64,000 bases of DNA from positions 186,001-250,000 of the forward strand of contig JAMXBD010000057.1 in assembly GCA_024138025.1 (NCBI GenBank), given 5' to 3'. Below are positions 45,608 through 58,776 of this stretch, in pieces; positions within the stretch are counted from its first letter, which is position 1, and every line of letters begins with the position of its first letter. Source of the DNA: Combretum micranthum. Lineage: Eukaryota; Streptophyta; Magnoliopsida; Myrtales; Combretaceae. The notes below the pieces were generated by a model. The model saw nothing but the letters and a program-made list of their open reading frames with translations. It was not told where the DNA came from and ran no database searches. A program made the translations under genes and the position numbers.

Positions 45608-47194
45608 TATATATAATTTATGTAAATTATGCTAAAGTAAACATTGGAAAACTGATGTAAATTGAATTACCCTACATATACATATAATTTTGTATAAAAA
45701 CGTTTACCTTTTATGTAAGTAATATATGCTTAACATAATTTAGATAAAACAATGTGTATATAAGTAGATGACAATGTATAGCTTTCTAAAAATATAAATA
45801 ATACATAACAATATATGTTTTCAAAACACTATATCAATTTACTATGTGCAAAAATATCTATAACAAATAATTGCTCACACATGCCTATATGTATAAGTAT
45901 ATCTATTAAGGTAAAATCTCTTACAACTTATATTCACCTTTTCAAAGATTTTTATTATGCTTTTCCTTAGTATCGCTATACCATTATCGCTTTCGTTTAA
46001 GGTCTTTCTAAATTCTAGCGCACCGAAGATCTAATTTCGAATCTTATATTAAGGGGACTTATTATCTTCTTCATTTGTCTTATGCTTTTTGGATTACCAA
46101 GATGCTACATGAAGTTTTATCCTATAAGTTTCACCATCTTACTCTTTTCATAACTATGCCTTCTTGTTTCTTTTTTCCGTTCATCTTTTTGGATTTGGAT
46201 CATGCTATCGTATGTGACCTATAAAATTTGAGCGATGTCACTATACTCTTTAGATCGATATGTTTTGTGAGACTTGATGATAGTATTATTAATGATAGAT
46301 AAGAGTATAAAAATTATAATCTAATATCTAAATCTTCTAGCTAAATTCACTAATTTACCCATGTTTTACCCTGCCCCACTATTTGGTAGGTTACTCCCAT
46401 CTCTCACAACTTAAGGCTCTGATATCAACTATGATGACTACCATGTATTTTCAACCATAGTCAGATGTAGGAAAGAGTGACTACGTTAATGCGAGTTAAG
46501 CTCCTCGATTGCATTAGATCTAATATATTTTTTTTCTAGCTCAACCAAGAGAGATAGTTGGGTGCTTTTGCCTAGTAGAAATTCCTAAAAATTGTCATCT
46601 CACATGAGCATTTGTTGCATGAGAGTCATCTCGTAAGTCATAAATCATGAGACTCTATTTAAATATTTAATTATCTCATCAAATCATAATATTTCTCAAT
46701 GCGAAAATAACTATGGAACTCCCTCTTCCCATAAATTGACAGAACCATAAAGAGTTGGTATCTCCTACCTAGTAGTAAAATTGGTTACTTATGCGAATTC
46801 AAATGGAAAAAAAAATTCACAATCGAGTCACTATAATTGCCACCTATTTTACTACTTAACCTTCTAACCATTTGTGAAAACCACTTTGGAGTTGGATAGC
46901 TCTCATTTACCCCAATCCAATCCCATCCCATTCCTATGAGATTACTTACAAAACAATCCATGAGAGAGTGAGCAAAACATGACTTAGCAATAAAGTAGTT
47001 CAATATTCTCATTACTACCTTAAGCATAAATAAATTATCAATTATATGTTATGCATGAATAAGCGTGTGCAATGCAATCATCATACAATGTCTTTTGGTA
47101 ACCAGTGTGAAGTCTAAAGTCACCCTTCCTTCCCTAACATAGGGTCAGGGAATTATTTCATCAATGTCCATCCAATCAATTCCCTTATCTGGCA

Positions 47195-47345
47195 AGTTAT
47201 AGTATACCTTAAATGCAATCCTAAGATGAGATGTCCAAATAAGTCCCATAATACTTACGGATACCTTAATTGCAGTCCGCAATAGACTCATAATACCTTA
47301 AATGTAGTCCTAAACTAACTTAGGATATCCTGAATGTAGCCCTAA
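47195..47345. repeat. Imperfect short repeats in LTR D
   Basis: The phrase ATACCTTAAATGCAnTCC recurs, with variations, at about 47,212, 47,259, 47,290 and 47,330, spaced about 30-55 bp. Part of LTR D (antisense). Confidence 0.55.
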
Positions 47346-48354
47346 ATCCATATAACTTATGAAAAGACCCACAACAATGGATATTTTAAGGCTTTAATAA
47401 TACACAACATCCCTAAATTATAGGATACTTAAAAATTCTTTATCAATAAATTTTGATAAAATTATATCCAAAAATAATTTTTGGATATCTTAAATGCAGT
47501 TTGGAGTTGCTTACATTTCCACCATATCCATCATGTGATAGTAATGCCATTAAATGATGTAAAACACCATACAATATATGTCAGCTTTTATTATATCCCG
47601 ATTCGCATTATTAGGTTCAAGGGCGACCAACCAGAATATAATTAAAACAGCACACACAGTATGCAACAATGCACATTTCAACGAATAATTAATTCATATC
47701 ACAATCTGAATAGTCAAGCAAATTCAAAGACAAGTCAGCAATTATAAGTTTTTGCTACAAATCTCCGATGGAAGTCCATAACAAATTTTCATAACTGATG
47801 TGTTACAATAAATAATATTCTTAGTATAAAGAATCAATAAGGTTAAATTTTTAATATAAGAATGCTTCCTCATTACTTATATTTGTAATAATTTGTATAC
47901 ATTAAGTATCACACACCAAATGGATGTTTTATTCTTTTGTTGAATAAAACTCAATTTAAACTAATTAAAACATACGAAAAAAATTAACTAATTAAAATAT
48001 GGAATGCACATGCTAGTACAACATAATTGCATATCATTATAACTTATAAGTACATACATAAATATTTTTATTCTTAATAAATATACTTTTTTTTTCTTGT
48101 TCCAACTGACTATAGCATAAAAACATAAATATCATATTTTTAGACTTCAAATAGCATTCAAACACATCACAAGTATCAACAATCAAAATATTATTCAAAC
48201 ACATTAACAAGTAATGAAAGTAGTAAATTATAAAATTTTCCACTAACCTTATCCTCATTATGTTTAATCTCAGTAACTGCGTAGTTGATCCGAAAAGTCA
48301 AAGTTCTAGCCTAAAACATGAAAGAAACATACTTTTCAAAACTTAAGGGGAAAA

Positions 48355-48650
48355 TGTAAAAACATCCCCTAACCTTTAGGGGTGGTGCAGATTGATTACT
48401 TAAACTTTGAAAACATAGTTTTTGACCTCTTGAACTATAAACAATTTGTAAGCAAAAGACATCCTGTCCCCTTCTTCATATAACCCTGCCGTACAAATCC
48501 ATATAAATGTCGTACAAAAAAAAACGTAAAACCGTATAAAATATCCTTATTTACAAATTGCTTATAGTTTAAGGGATCAAAATCATGTTTTCAAAGTTCA
48601 TGAGGTTAATCTGCGTCACTCCTAAAGTTTAGAGAGTGTTTTTGTATTTA
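48355..48650. repeat. 296-bp fold-back element inside LTR D
   Basis: Two arms of about 100 bp (from GTAAAAACATCCCCTAACC and its complement ending GTGTTTTTGTATTTA) are nearly complementary, with shared words such as TTTGAAAACAT and ACTATAA. A loop of about 100 bp includes CGTACAAA repeats. Looks like a MITE inserted in the LTR. Confidence 0.72.
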
Positions 48651-50234
48651 ACTCAAAATTTGAAAAACTTGATGAAAGCGCATCAGTCATATCAAATTAT
48701 AAAATTTATAAACCCAATAGAAATCCTACAATAAACTCTAAGGCAACACACCTATTAATTGAACAATATAATTAATACGGGTGTCATCATCTAGGATCTA
48801 GATATCAAGTACTAGTATTACCATTTTTCTACTATTTAACCTAATAATTGAGATGATATTATGAATACTAATTATCTAATTAGCAACCCTAATAGATAAT
48901 TATGTGCCTTCTTAATATAATACAATCACAAAACAATACCCCTTATCTTGATCCATCATATATCCTAATTTCTTATAACAAAGGATTGATTAATGAATCA
49001 TCTATATCTTGAACCGTAGAAATTCCTAAATTCATCAACTTCTCTTTCAAGATAATCAAATTATAACCCTATATGATTAATGAAAATGTCTTTCATCATT
49101 AGTTACATATAGAATTGCATTATTGTTCAAGATTTCTTAGAAAGATTCGATCTTTATGTAGAAAGATTCAATCTTTATGTAGAATGTTCATGTAGTCTAT
49201 ATCTAGATCTACATTCAAACCTCTCTATTTGAATATAGCTACTTTATTAGATGAAATCTCTTTCTGTTTAAAAGAAATCAGACATGTAATCAATTTTGGC
49301 CACAAATCAATATAAGATAATTAAAATGCATGAGTAGATTCAAAGATATAAACTTTCATTAACCAAACAAAGTTCAACACATAGATCTAGGGTTTTACAA
49401 GACCTAGGGTAAAGAAATCTACTCCTCTATGAATTTTACAATCATAACATGAATTATAGAATAATATAATGTAAAAATGATATAAACAATAAAACTTGTT
49501 ATTGTTTTGTGATCTTCAATGAAGCCCTGATACTTCTTCTCTTGAAGCTCTCAAGTTTCTCTCTAGGGTTTTTAATAAAATATGGAATATATGATATTTA
49601 AAAGATGAGATAAGGTCATTATTTATAGAAAAAGTGAAAATTGGTCCTACACTACCATGTAGGAAGGTCGTGTACAATTAAAACCAGTGAAAATGTCAAA
49701 ATCTGAGGCTACACGACCCCGATCACAACCTGTGTACTCTAATTGTGTACTCTGGTTATGTACTTTCAAAAACGCTTCTATTCGTTTTTCAACTCCTACA
49801 TAGGCATTCTACACAGCTTGTGTAGCCTCTTTGTGTACTTTAAAATTGCTCGCTGGACGTTTTTTTATCTCCAACACCAGTATTCTACACAGCTTGTGTA
49901 GAAAAGTCATGTATGTTATAAATCTTCCAAATTCCTATTTCTTCGTTAAAGTCTTCCTTAACTCATCTAAAAGTTTTCATTATTCTCAATATTGTCCTTC
50001 ATTTCTGAAATTGACATTTTACCTACATGAGTATCATTTTCTTTAATAATTCACATAAATCTATATAAAATACTACCAAAACAATGTGAATAATAAGGAT
50101 CTTTAGACACTTATCGATGCATCTAAACATATAAGTCTAGTGTAAATATTTCCATAAAAGTTTCTAAGATTATAAAAGTTTTAGCATTCATGTAACTTAT
50201 TTATAAGATTTTTGAGGTCGACAAAATCTTAACA

Positions 50235-52958
50235 AGTCAAGTATTAAATCAAAGAGCACATTGCCATAATCACAACAAAACTTTCAAAATTGAAAGTGCT
50301 TAAAGTATAAGAGTGTCTTAAGTATTTGAAGTTTTTTATTTTCTTTTTCTTTTGTAACAAAGAAGAAGAAGAAAAGAAAATGAAGAAAGGAAGGAAGGAA
50401 AAGAAGAAAGAGTTGGTGCAGAGAGAGAATGTGTGTGTATGTGGGATGACACACACACACACACACACACACATATAGTGTCACAAACTTGGGGAACAAT
50501 TTTCATGGAGGAAAAGGACTCTGAAACTTAGGTAATAATATTATTTCTTAGGTCTAAATGACACGTATGACAAATACATGCTGATAATATTTTTGGACAA
50601 AAAATTTCATGCTCGCTATATTAAATATTTTTAACACTATAATATATTCTAAATCTTTAGTTTTAAACTTTTATGTTCCAACTCTATCTATTGTTGCAAA
50701 ATATAATTTTAGATAAAATGCATATACATGTTTGTTTTTATGTATACTGGATATCCTTAAATTAGTGCATTTGGACTTTTAAATTAAAAACAAAAAACAT
50801 ATTGAGACCCTCTTTTACTATTGTTTTATTTAATAGAATAATTGAAAATACTAGAATTAGTTTTTTTATTATTTTTTAATGAGTAAAATAATCATAGAAA
50901 ATATTAAAAAGTATTTTAACTATAAAATATATTATGCAAGAATGATCTAAAGATTAGAGACATTGATAAAATATATTGTTGAAGTGTATTGAGTCTATCT
51001 TGAGAGTCGAGTCATATGTTCAATGGTATTGGTTAGTTTAGTTTGTTCTTGATACTTGTTAGTTCCTCTCACAAATGAACTTGTGCTGGAGCAAGAGGAT
51101 AAAATTTCTAAATTTTAAATGAAGTAAAGAAGGTATCGCTATGCACACACACACACACAAGCATACATAGATAATCCCATAGAACAAATGAAGGCTAATA
51201 AATTAAAGATAGAAAAAAAAGTTATTATGATGATAGGGAAATAGAAAATGAATATAATGAAAAATGAAGTATCAAGACCAATGAGTTACAAGACCATAAT
51301 GTTGAATAGTAACAAAAAGAGTGGTGAAAGTTGTTGGTTATAGTTGAAATTAAAAATTATCAATGTTAGGGTGAATTTACAAATTCCACTAAAAATGAAG
51401 GGTGAAGGAATACAAAATAAGTCTCAATAGATTCAAGAATCGAAACAACAAATATATAACTAGTAATGTCACAAGCAAGTAAAATATTCAAGTGAAATAA
51501 CTAGTCTAATATGAGGTGTATATAGATACTCAAGATAACAATAATAACAATCATTCCTATCTAAATAATTGGGAGCACAACAACCAAATAATACAACTAT
51601 TTATAATTGTGGTATTTCCTATAATTCACGAGAGATGGTAGTTAAAGGAAGCTGAGAATGTCCATGACTATTTGATTAAAAGCAGTTGGTAAGTAAGTGT
51701 TGAATAAGCCCTGATGCTACAGTTGTAGAGGAAGCAAAGATAATCTTTATGAAGCTTGGGAATCGCAAATGATAATGATAGTAATAAAGCATTGGAAGAA
51801 CATGGGAATGAGAGGCTCACTTGAAGGATGGTGATAAGGATATAGGTTTGAAGAGTGAAATTAATGAAAGATTATGTGAGCACATGAATCATTTAAGAAG
51901 AATTAATAACAAGGTAAGAAGCATGGAATTGGAAGGTTATAAATATAAAAAGTAAAATGCTATTGCTAGCTTAGTAATTAGGAAATATAGGAGAATTGCC
52001 AAAAGAAAATTGATTGAGGTGGATGAAATTAAAAAAAAAAAAAAAAGGAAGTGGAAGATACCAAATACTAATAGGAAATAAATGAACAGAATTTAAAAGA
52101 CTATCCAAGAAGCTTAGAATTGCCAAAAGGGTGAACAAGAATTGGGTATGTAATGACAAATGAATGTTATGGAATTATCTTAAGCATGGCATGTTAGTGT
52201 CAAGGTTAGATAGTTTTGGTGGTGAGTGCAGATAATATAAAATCAGTCGATGCACCATGCAAGTACCAAACATGAAAGTAAAGTTATAGATGGGGATCAC
52301 TAGTTAGAAAGATCTTTAATCTCTTAAGGATATATAGAGATAAAGTATGAGGATTTAAGTATTATTATGTTAACCTAATGCACATGAGGTGAGTCATATA
52401 TTAGTGTTAAAAGTATATACTATACAGATAAAGTAAGTAATCTAGAATTGTCGAACTTTTAGATGAAGTGTACTTTGGTAGTATGTAGAATTTCAATACA
52501 TAGGGTTGGAAGAATAAATGAAAGTGAATAAAAAGTTTATAGAGTCTCAAGAAAGTTTCGAGGAAAAAAGTTGTTTTGAGGGACACGGAATGAAATATCA
52601 TGAATAAATAAAGTATAAAAGGGCGGAAAAAGTAATTTCAAAGTAATGAATGGAGGCAAGTTGGTCCATTTATTTAAAAATTTTAAAGATACGTTGGTTA
52701 ATCTATTTAAATATTATCATTAACTAACTCTTTTCTCTTATCCTCCTTTTGTACAATATTCACATCCCTTTTCTCTTCATTTCCCATTGATTCCAACAAA
52801 AGGAGACAAATAGATAATGAAATCCCGACATGTTGATGATTCGCAGCAACATTTTACAAAGAAAAGAATGATTTCTTCTGGAGATTTCCTGACAATCTCA
52901 CATAGTAAAGATTTAGGGCATTGGAAGGAAGAAATATCAAAAAGTTATAAAAAGGTAA
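50235..52958. other. Unassigned AT-rich DNA
   Basis: No gene. (AC)n runs are at 50,448-50,474 and 51,145-51,160. The 50,671-51,010 part is duplicated at the right edge of the window. From 51,200 to 52,640 the plus strand is purine-rich with many short imperfect words, perhaps a strongly decayed element; no family recognised. Confidence 0.4.
50671..51010. repeat. Segment duplicated at 63,629-64,000
   Basis: From ATGTTCCAACTCTATCTATTG to TTGAGAGTCGAGTC this matches the last 370 bases of the window in the same orientation with only a few substitutions, plus one stretch of about 37 bases present only in the right copy. Confidence 0.85.
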
Positions 52959-53885
52959 TGTTGTTGAATCAAATCATAGCATAATTTTGATAATACAAAT
53001 ATTATAAAGTTTAATATCTTGAAAGTTTGACAAAACTTTGAAATATATATTATCTTCAATTGCACAAATGTTTGCTTTGCATTCTAGCAAGTGTCATAAC
53101 AGACACTTACCGTCTGGATGCTGCAGGCATAGTGTCCAAACACTATTCAAGTTAATTCTTACCGAGAGCAAGGTTGTGCAAATTCTATCGCTACCGGTCA
53201 GACGTAATGCTTGGTGTCCGACCAATATATGTTTTTCCTATAAGGCGTTGAGTATTGTCCGGATGCCATTTGAAGACGTCACATACCGTTCGAACGATGC
53301 AGACATTCCATTCGAACGGTAATGCTCAGAAAACTAGCTATTACAACATTAATTGCAGATGGAATTTATTGGTTTAAGGCTCAATGGGTAAGTCAAATGA
53401 GAAGTATATTTATATATGTTTTCTATGAAATGAAGACTAGTTGTTGAGTTTAGAAATTGCTATCAAAATCTTATACCCTCTCAAATCATTGTATTTGTCT
53501 CTAAGTCTTAAATCTGCTTTAAATTGAGAGTAACAAAAGTGAGTAATACTCTTGACTGTTATTTGTTATATTGTCAAAGAGTATTACTCAAGTGGGTTTA
53601 TCAAGAATTGTTGGTTGGGTATAGCTCATTTGAACATTGATTATTTTGTGATTAATAAAGAGTGTAAAGACCTTTTTGGAGGCATTGGTGTGACCGTGGA
53701 GATCAAAAAGCAGGCCAAACTTCACATTAAAATCCTGGGCTTGTTTCTCTCGACCTTACTCTCTTTACTTATTGCATCATATATTGTGAATTTATTTGAT
53801 TGTGTTTGGTCGGTTAATTCTTAATTCTTGTTATTAAAAAGAATTGCATAAATACTCAAATCAGCCCCCTCTTGATTATCTTACT
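52959..53885 (+). mobile_element. Copia-like LTR F (SIRE/Maximus type), decayed
   Basis: Starts near TGTTGTTGAATCAAATCATA and ends with AAATCAGCCCCCTCTTGA, the C-rich phrase that in many plant SIRE-like LTRs precedes the primer site. No primer site or coding region follows. It carries a repeated-word cassette at 53,085-53,330. The call rests on the start and end phrases only. The frames at 53,038-53,322 and 53,552-53,824 are inside it and not genes. Confidence 0.45.
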
Positions 53886-53899
53886 TAGTGTATTAGGAG

Positions 53900-55450
53900 A
53901 TTTTCAAAGGTTAGTTTTATATAAAATTGAAATCATTAGTGTTGGATATGTTAAAAAGTATAGATATGGGTTCATATGGCATTGCAATGATACATACATG
54001 ATTTTGAAGGGTTTCAAAATGCTTTTATTGAAAAACAAGGAGAAACTCACAAAAATGACAATTATGGGAATGTACGACATTTGTATAGGTCGTGTCAACC
54101 CTAAAATATCGTAAAATTTTGAATGAGATTTTTCTAGAAGTACATGACCACTTGCATGAACCGGTGTTTAGGTTATGTAAAGCTTTTGTAACCAACACAA
54201 CTTTCACCACGGCCATAGACTTTGCCCATGCACTCGACACTACCTTCCACCACGGTCATGCACTTGCTTATATACTTTGGAACTCCCTCAAATTTGCATT
54301 TTTCTTTGTAAAAAACAACCGAAACTCAGTTGACTCTTTCCACTAGGATTAAAGTATATCATATTGCTTTGACTTAAGTGCTATTGGGCAAAGGGGCAAG
54401 AACTATAAAAATATAGATTGTAAATGTGATTAGAAGTATAAAAGGTTCTAGATATCTTATTTATCATATGATTTAGGTCAAAGGACCTTAGTGATCAAGA
54501 CAAATAAACTTTGTTAGGTAGCATATACCTTATTTTTTGCATATGCTTATTAGTATAGAATCCTAAATTGATTAATTGAATATTTGGCTATAAATTTTTT
54601 TTACCTGCATGTACTTAGCCATGCTCAAAGGACTAGAAGTATCTGCGATGCTAACATGAAACCTTAATGATCCTTGTGTGGCGTTGTCCCTGAATGGAGT
54701 AGCACTTAAAGATAACTACAAATAAATTTGGGGGATTCATTGACTCATGGATAATGGAGAGAACTCAACATTATATATATGTGTTACTATATTAACAAGT
54801 GTTGGGATATGAGTTATCCCTTTAATGCTTACTAGGCTTAAAATTTTAAGATAAGGAATTAAATGTATGTTGCATTAGGCATTTGTATATGCATGTGATT
54901 GAATGATTGCATATTACGCACATGTGCTTGTGGTATACGTGTATTAGGCTCCAGCTTATTCTTTCATCTTTCTCAAGTACTGTTGATGAACATGTAGGCC
55001 TTTGTAATGTTAGTTACAATCTGTTAGTAGGTTTGCGAATATCTCTAGCATTGAAGGCTATCCAAACAATGAATAAAGGATATGTGTTGTTTATGAAACT
55101 AGAGACTTTAGCTAGGTGTAGTTGGTCCTAATGGTGATATGTGTTTAGCATTGTCTGTATTGTAACATTTTAGTAATAATTTATAATCCTTATAGTGTTG
55201 GTATGATAGGTTCTCTGAGTCTCTATTAGTTGAATTCTTAAAATTTATAAGAGAATACCTATGTGGTTATTTATTATTACAAGTATGTAATCTAATATTA
55301 TTTTGGAGTCATTAATTTGCAGGTGGTTTAGGAGTTATTTATAATGAACACAGATTCTAATAGGTTTTGAGCCTTAGCGTGTTTACACTTACTATAGACA
55401 TGTGGCGAGCTATAAATGTTCCTAATTTAGGATGTTATATTAGCGGTTAG
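53900..55450 (+). mobile_element. Decayed Ty3/gypsy LTR E
   Basis: Has the same order of landmarks as LTRs A and B: a repeated-word cassette at 54,070-54,280 (CACCACGGyCAT twice), then AT-rich DNA, then TGTATTAGGCTCCAGCTTATTCTTTC near 54,938-54,965. The last corresponds to TACTGGGCTTCrrCTCAT in A (about 5,574) and B (about 61,906). Borders are uncertain and no target-site duplication is visible. Confidence 0.38.
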
Positions 55451-56029
55451 GTTTTTTACTTTTTTTTAATAACTTGTTCATAGGTTTTAATTAAATGTTT
55501 GTTTTAGTTATATATGTTGACATTTTATTGAATTGTTTTGTTTTAATTTCAAGAGCTTTATTTTATATTTATCAATGATGTGGCTTATTTTTTTTATATA
55601 CATGGCATGATATTATCGGTTGTCCATGGTGACTAGGTTAAGGATTAATGATCGAAAAAAAAAAAGCAAGGTTTTAGTAGCACCTATAAGTAAACTTCCA
55701 TATATAATTTTACAATAGCTTTATGTGAGATTTGACAGTTGAACTTTTCTGAAATGTACAATTAAGTATCTAAACTCTTTTTTTTTTTTTGCTAAAAAAT
55801 ACTTTAGTCTATTTAATATCTACTGAAATGTGTTCATTAATATTACCTTACCTGACAAATTAACACTATTTATTGATTTGATACTCCCAATGAATGATAA
55901 AGTAACACATATAAAATAACCAATAAAAACCTAGAAAATTAGACAATTAAGTGAGTAGATTAATACACATATTTTCTAATTAGAAAATCAAATAGATAGA
56001 TCAACTCTTAGTAAGTTTAATGTGTGCAC
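55451..56029. other. AT-rich intergenic DNA
   Basis: Nothing recognised beyond homopolymer runs. Confidence 0.5.
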
Positions 56030-56985
56030 TACGGGTGAGTGGATAACCCCGTCGTACAAAGTACCTATCTGAATCCTGCTCGACTAGGTAAAGCTCGAGT
56101 GGGTATTAAGAGCTACAGGGTAGGATATGGGTATCAATTTTTTGAAACCTGTTTTCACAGTAGGGTACAGGTACGAGGTCTTCAGATCCTATACCTACCC
56201 TGGAGCATATACTATGTTGTACAAGATACATGTTCCAGGGTATTATATATCCATCCTATTAAATATTATGTAATAATATTAATATATAATAAATAATGAT
56301 ATTCCATATTTTATTTTGCAACCACTTATATTCAAGATTATTATTTGAACACTACATTTTAAAAAGTTTTATTACAAAAGGATTTGTATTATTTTATTTT
56401 AGAATGACATGTTATTTTCATTTTAAAAGAACTATGGTTAGATATACGTACTTGAAATCCCGAATTATACAGAGATATTGTTTATATTATAATACCAATT
56501 AATATATAGAAGTAGTTCCATAGTTTTTAATTTTGAATTTTGTGCAAGTGTTATAATTTTGTTTAATATCATGTAAATACGTTCCATAAGTATTTGTTGC
56601 AGGTTTCAATATCCACACATAAATAGATCCTATTTATATTATAGAATTTGTAATATTGATAAATTGCTTTTTAAATTTCCTTTTGCATGTTGTTTATATT
56701 GAATATATGCAAATAAGATAATGTTATACATTATATTAAAACATATCAAAAACTATATACTTGATGTTTTAAAAAGAAAAAAAAAAATATAGAGATTTTA
56801 AAAAGAAAAAATACACACAGGTTTCACAGGATACCCTATACCCTATAGATTTTATAGGATAGAATAGGTACAAGAAGACACATTATAGATTTCAGGTATA
56901 AAATTTAATACCATGTACCTTACATGGTAGGATATGGGTAATACTTCATATCTTATTCATCTTGTATCCGCTCATCCCTAGTCTT
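56030..56985. repeat. Inverted-repeat element of about 955 bp, hAT-like
   Basis: Left end TACGGGTGAGTGGATA and right end complement TAGGGATGAGCGGATA are inverted repeats. Next to both lie GGGTATAGGGTAC-type words in opposite orientation (GGGTAGGATATGGGTATC on the left; GGATACCCTATACCCTAT and GGTAGGATATGGGTAA on the right). The middle is very AT-rich without coding capacity. The end resembles hAT termini, but no 8-bp duplication was found. Confidence 0.5.
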
Positions 56986-57484
56986 ACACCGTGCATTAAT
57001 TCGTTTGCATAATTATTTATTTATTTTTTATTCACTACGAGTGCTAGTTCAGTAAATAAAATCAACTCATTACCTAAGAGAAAGTATTAATAACTATGAA
57101 AACTTTAATTAGATATTAGATTGAATACTTTAAAATTTAAATAGTTATTTCTATATTTAGAAAAAATTGAGCATCCAACATCACACAAGCGCTACTGTAA
57201 CTTAAAAGCTGAGTTATGAAATTATAAAACCCTCTAAAATTTAAATTTGAGCGTGAAGTCACCTGGCTGTAGGCTTCATCAATTCTTTATTTGTTTATTT
57301 ATTAACAATTCTTAGTTTTACCCCCATTTAAATATTCCCACTTGCATTAAAAATAAAGAGACAAAAACGTGCAATGAAGGTTAATTTTTTTATTCGAGTT
57401 GTCCTAAAATAATATAACATTAAACTAATCTTCTTGTCTGATATAATGAAAAAATATAGATAAATATAAGGTTTTTCTATCTCA
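56986..57484. other. AT-rich intergenic DNA
   Basis: Nothing recognised. Confidence 0.5.
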
Positions 57485-57640
57485 GGATGCGGTACAGCTG
57501 TTTCGAGTTTACACAGAGATAGCACTAAAGACTAAAAACAATTATCTTGGATGCGGTACAGCTGGTATCATGTTTACACAGAGATAGCATTAAAGACAAA
57601 ATAATTATCTTTGGATGCGGCACAGGTACAGCTTATGAGG
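57485..57640. repeat. 64-bp tandem repeat, two and a part copies
   Basis: GGATGCGGTACAGCTG starts units at 57,485 and 57,549, and GGATGCGGCACAGGTACAGC starts a part copy at 57,613. Each unit also has TTTACACAGAGATAGCA and AATTATCTT. Period exactly 64 bp. Confidence 0.85.
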
Positions 57641-58776
57641 AATATAATCGAGAGAGCCGTAAAGGTTTCCAACGTCCAATCCCTTAAAAATTTTATAAGA
57701 TTAATTATAAAAGGTTTTAATCCTATAAGGTTAACACTTCTGACTCTTTAAAAATTCTATAAGATTAAATCTTAAAGATTTCAACTTTATAAGATTTTAG
57801 AATTAGATTTGAATATTTAGTAAAAACTTTATAAAGTTATAGGATCGTATTTGAATCATATAACAAACCCAATAGATATCTAACAATTCGATACTATAAT
57901 TTAAAAAACAAATAAATAAAAATATTACTAAAGTGATAAGTAGAAAAAAAAAACACAAAGGAGCTATCATTTTTTTTTACTTCCTAAAATATTTATTTAA
58001 AAGGGTAATCATGTGATACAGTCCGTTATTTATTAAAATTACGAATTGCAAAGAAAAGGACACTTTTATTGATATTTTATTTTATAATAATAACAATTAA
58101 ATGAAGTGATCTAATAAATTTTTGTTTTTAAAATAAATTTTGAAAACAAATTAAACAAATTACATATATTGGATAATAGTGTTAGTCTATTAATTATTCA
58201 AAACCTAAAGAAGATACAATAAGATACAAAAAGCATATCAATAACATATGTTATTGAGTATTATATGATAGTATTAGTAGTATGTATACACAATTATTTC
58301 TTCATGTGAGAGTTACTTGCCAAAAGGGCACTTAACAGTTTAAGATGTGCCAATTTTTATAAACCAACATTTGGCATCCTCTGTCTGTGTTGTAGCTTTT
58401 ATTAGCTTGAGATGTGCCAACTTTATAAGTAAACATTTGGCAACTTGTGTCTATTCCTCGTTGGACCAATTGTTATATATATATATATATATATGTCAGC
58501 TGGAAAGAGGGATCTGCAAATAAAAACAAAGCACGACAAATCCAAAACCCAGGAAACTTATGGACTAGTTGAGTGAATATTTATACACACACACACATAG
58601 ATGTATTTAGACTCGTCGAAAGGGTTCACGAGTACCATATTTTCCACCCAATTTATTTATTTCGCGGTACGTAAGTTTTAATTATTTATTTTTAGCGCTA
58701 TTAAATATGTGTATATATGTGTAGTTTAATAAAATATATATGCAATATGTCTTTCTAATGGAATAAATGCTCTATA
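57641..58776. other. AT-rich intergenic DNA
   Basis: No gene. It contains a diverged pair of AGATGTGCCAA...ACATTTGGCA phrases (58,344-58,445) and (AT)n at 58,473-58,493. Confidence 0.45.

Larger units (their letters stand above)
45950..50234 (-). mobile_element. Ty3/gypsy 5' end: LTR D with primer site and leader
   Basis: On the minus strand the LTR starts TGTTAAGATTTTGTCGACC (50,234) and ends at 46,432 (..CATCA). It is followed by GTTGATATCAGAGCC (46,415-46,429), a primer-site relic, and a leader to about 45,950 where the element stops without gag. Total LTR is about 3.8 kb. The TATA box CTATAAATAATG is near 49,617-49,628. The size, promoter position and repeated-word cassette match the other large Ty3 LTRs here, but A/B end sequences are not shared, so it is another family. 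Borders are inferred from one LTR. Confidence 0.62.

Noticed and set aside
50448..50474. (AC)n run giving a Cys/Val-rich frame
   Set aside because: Microsatellite; no gene.
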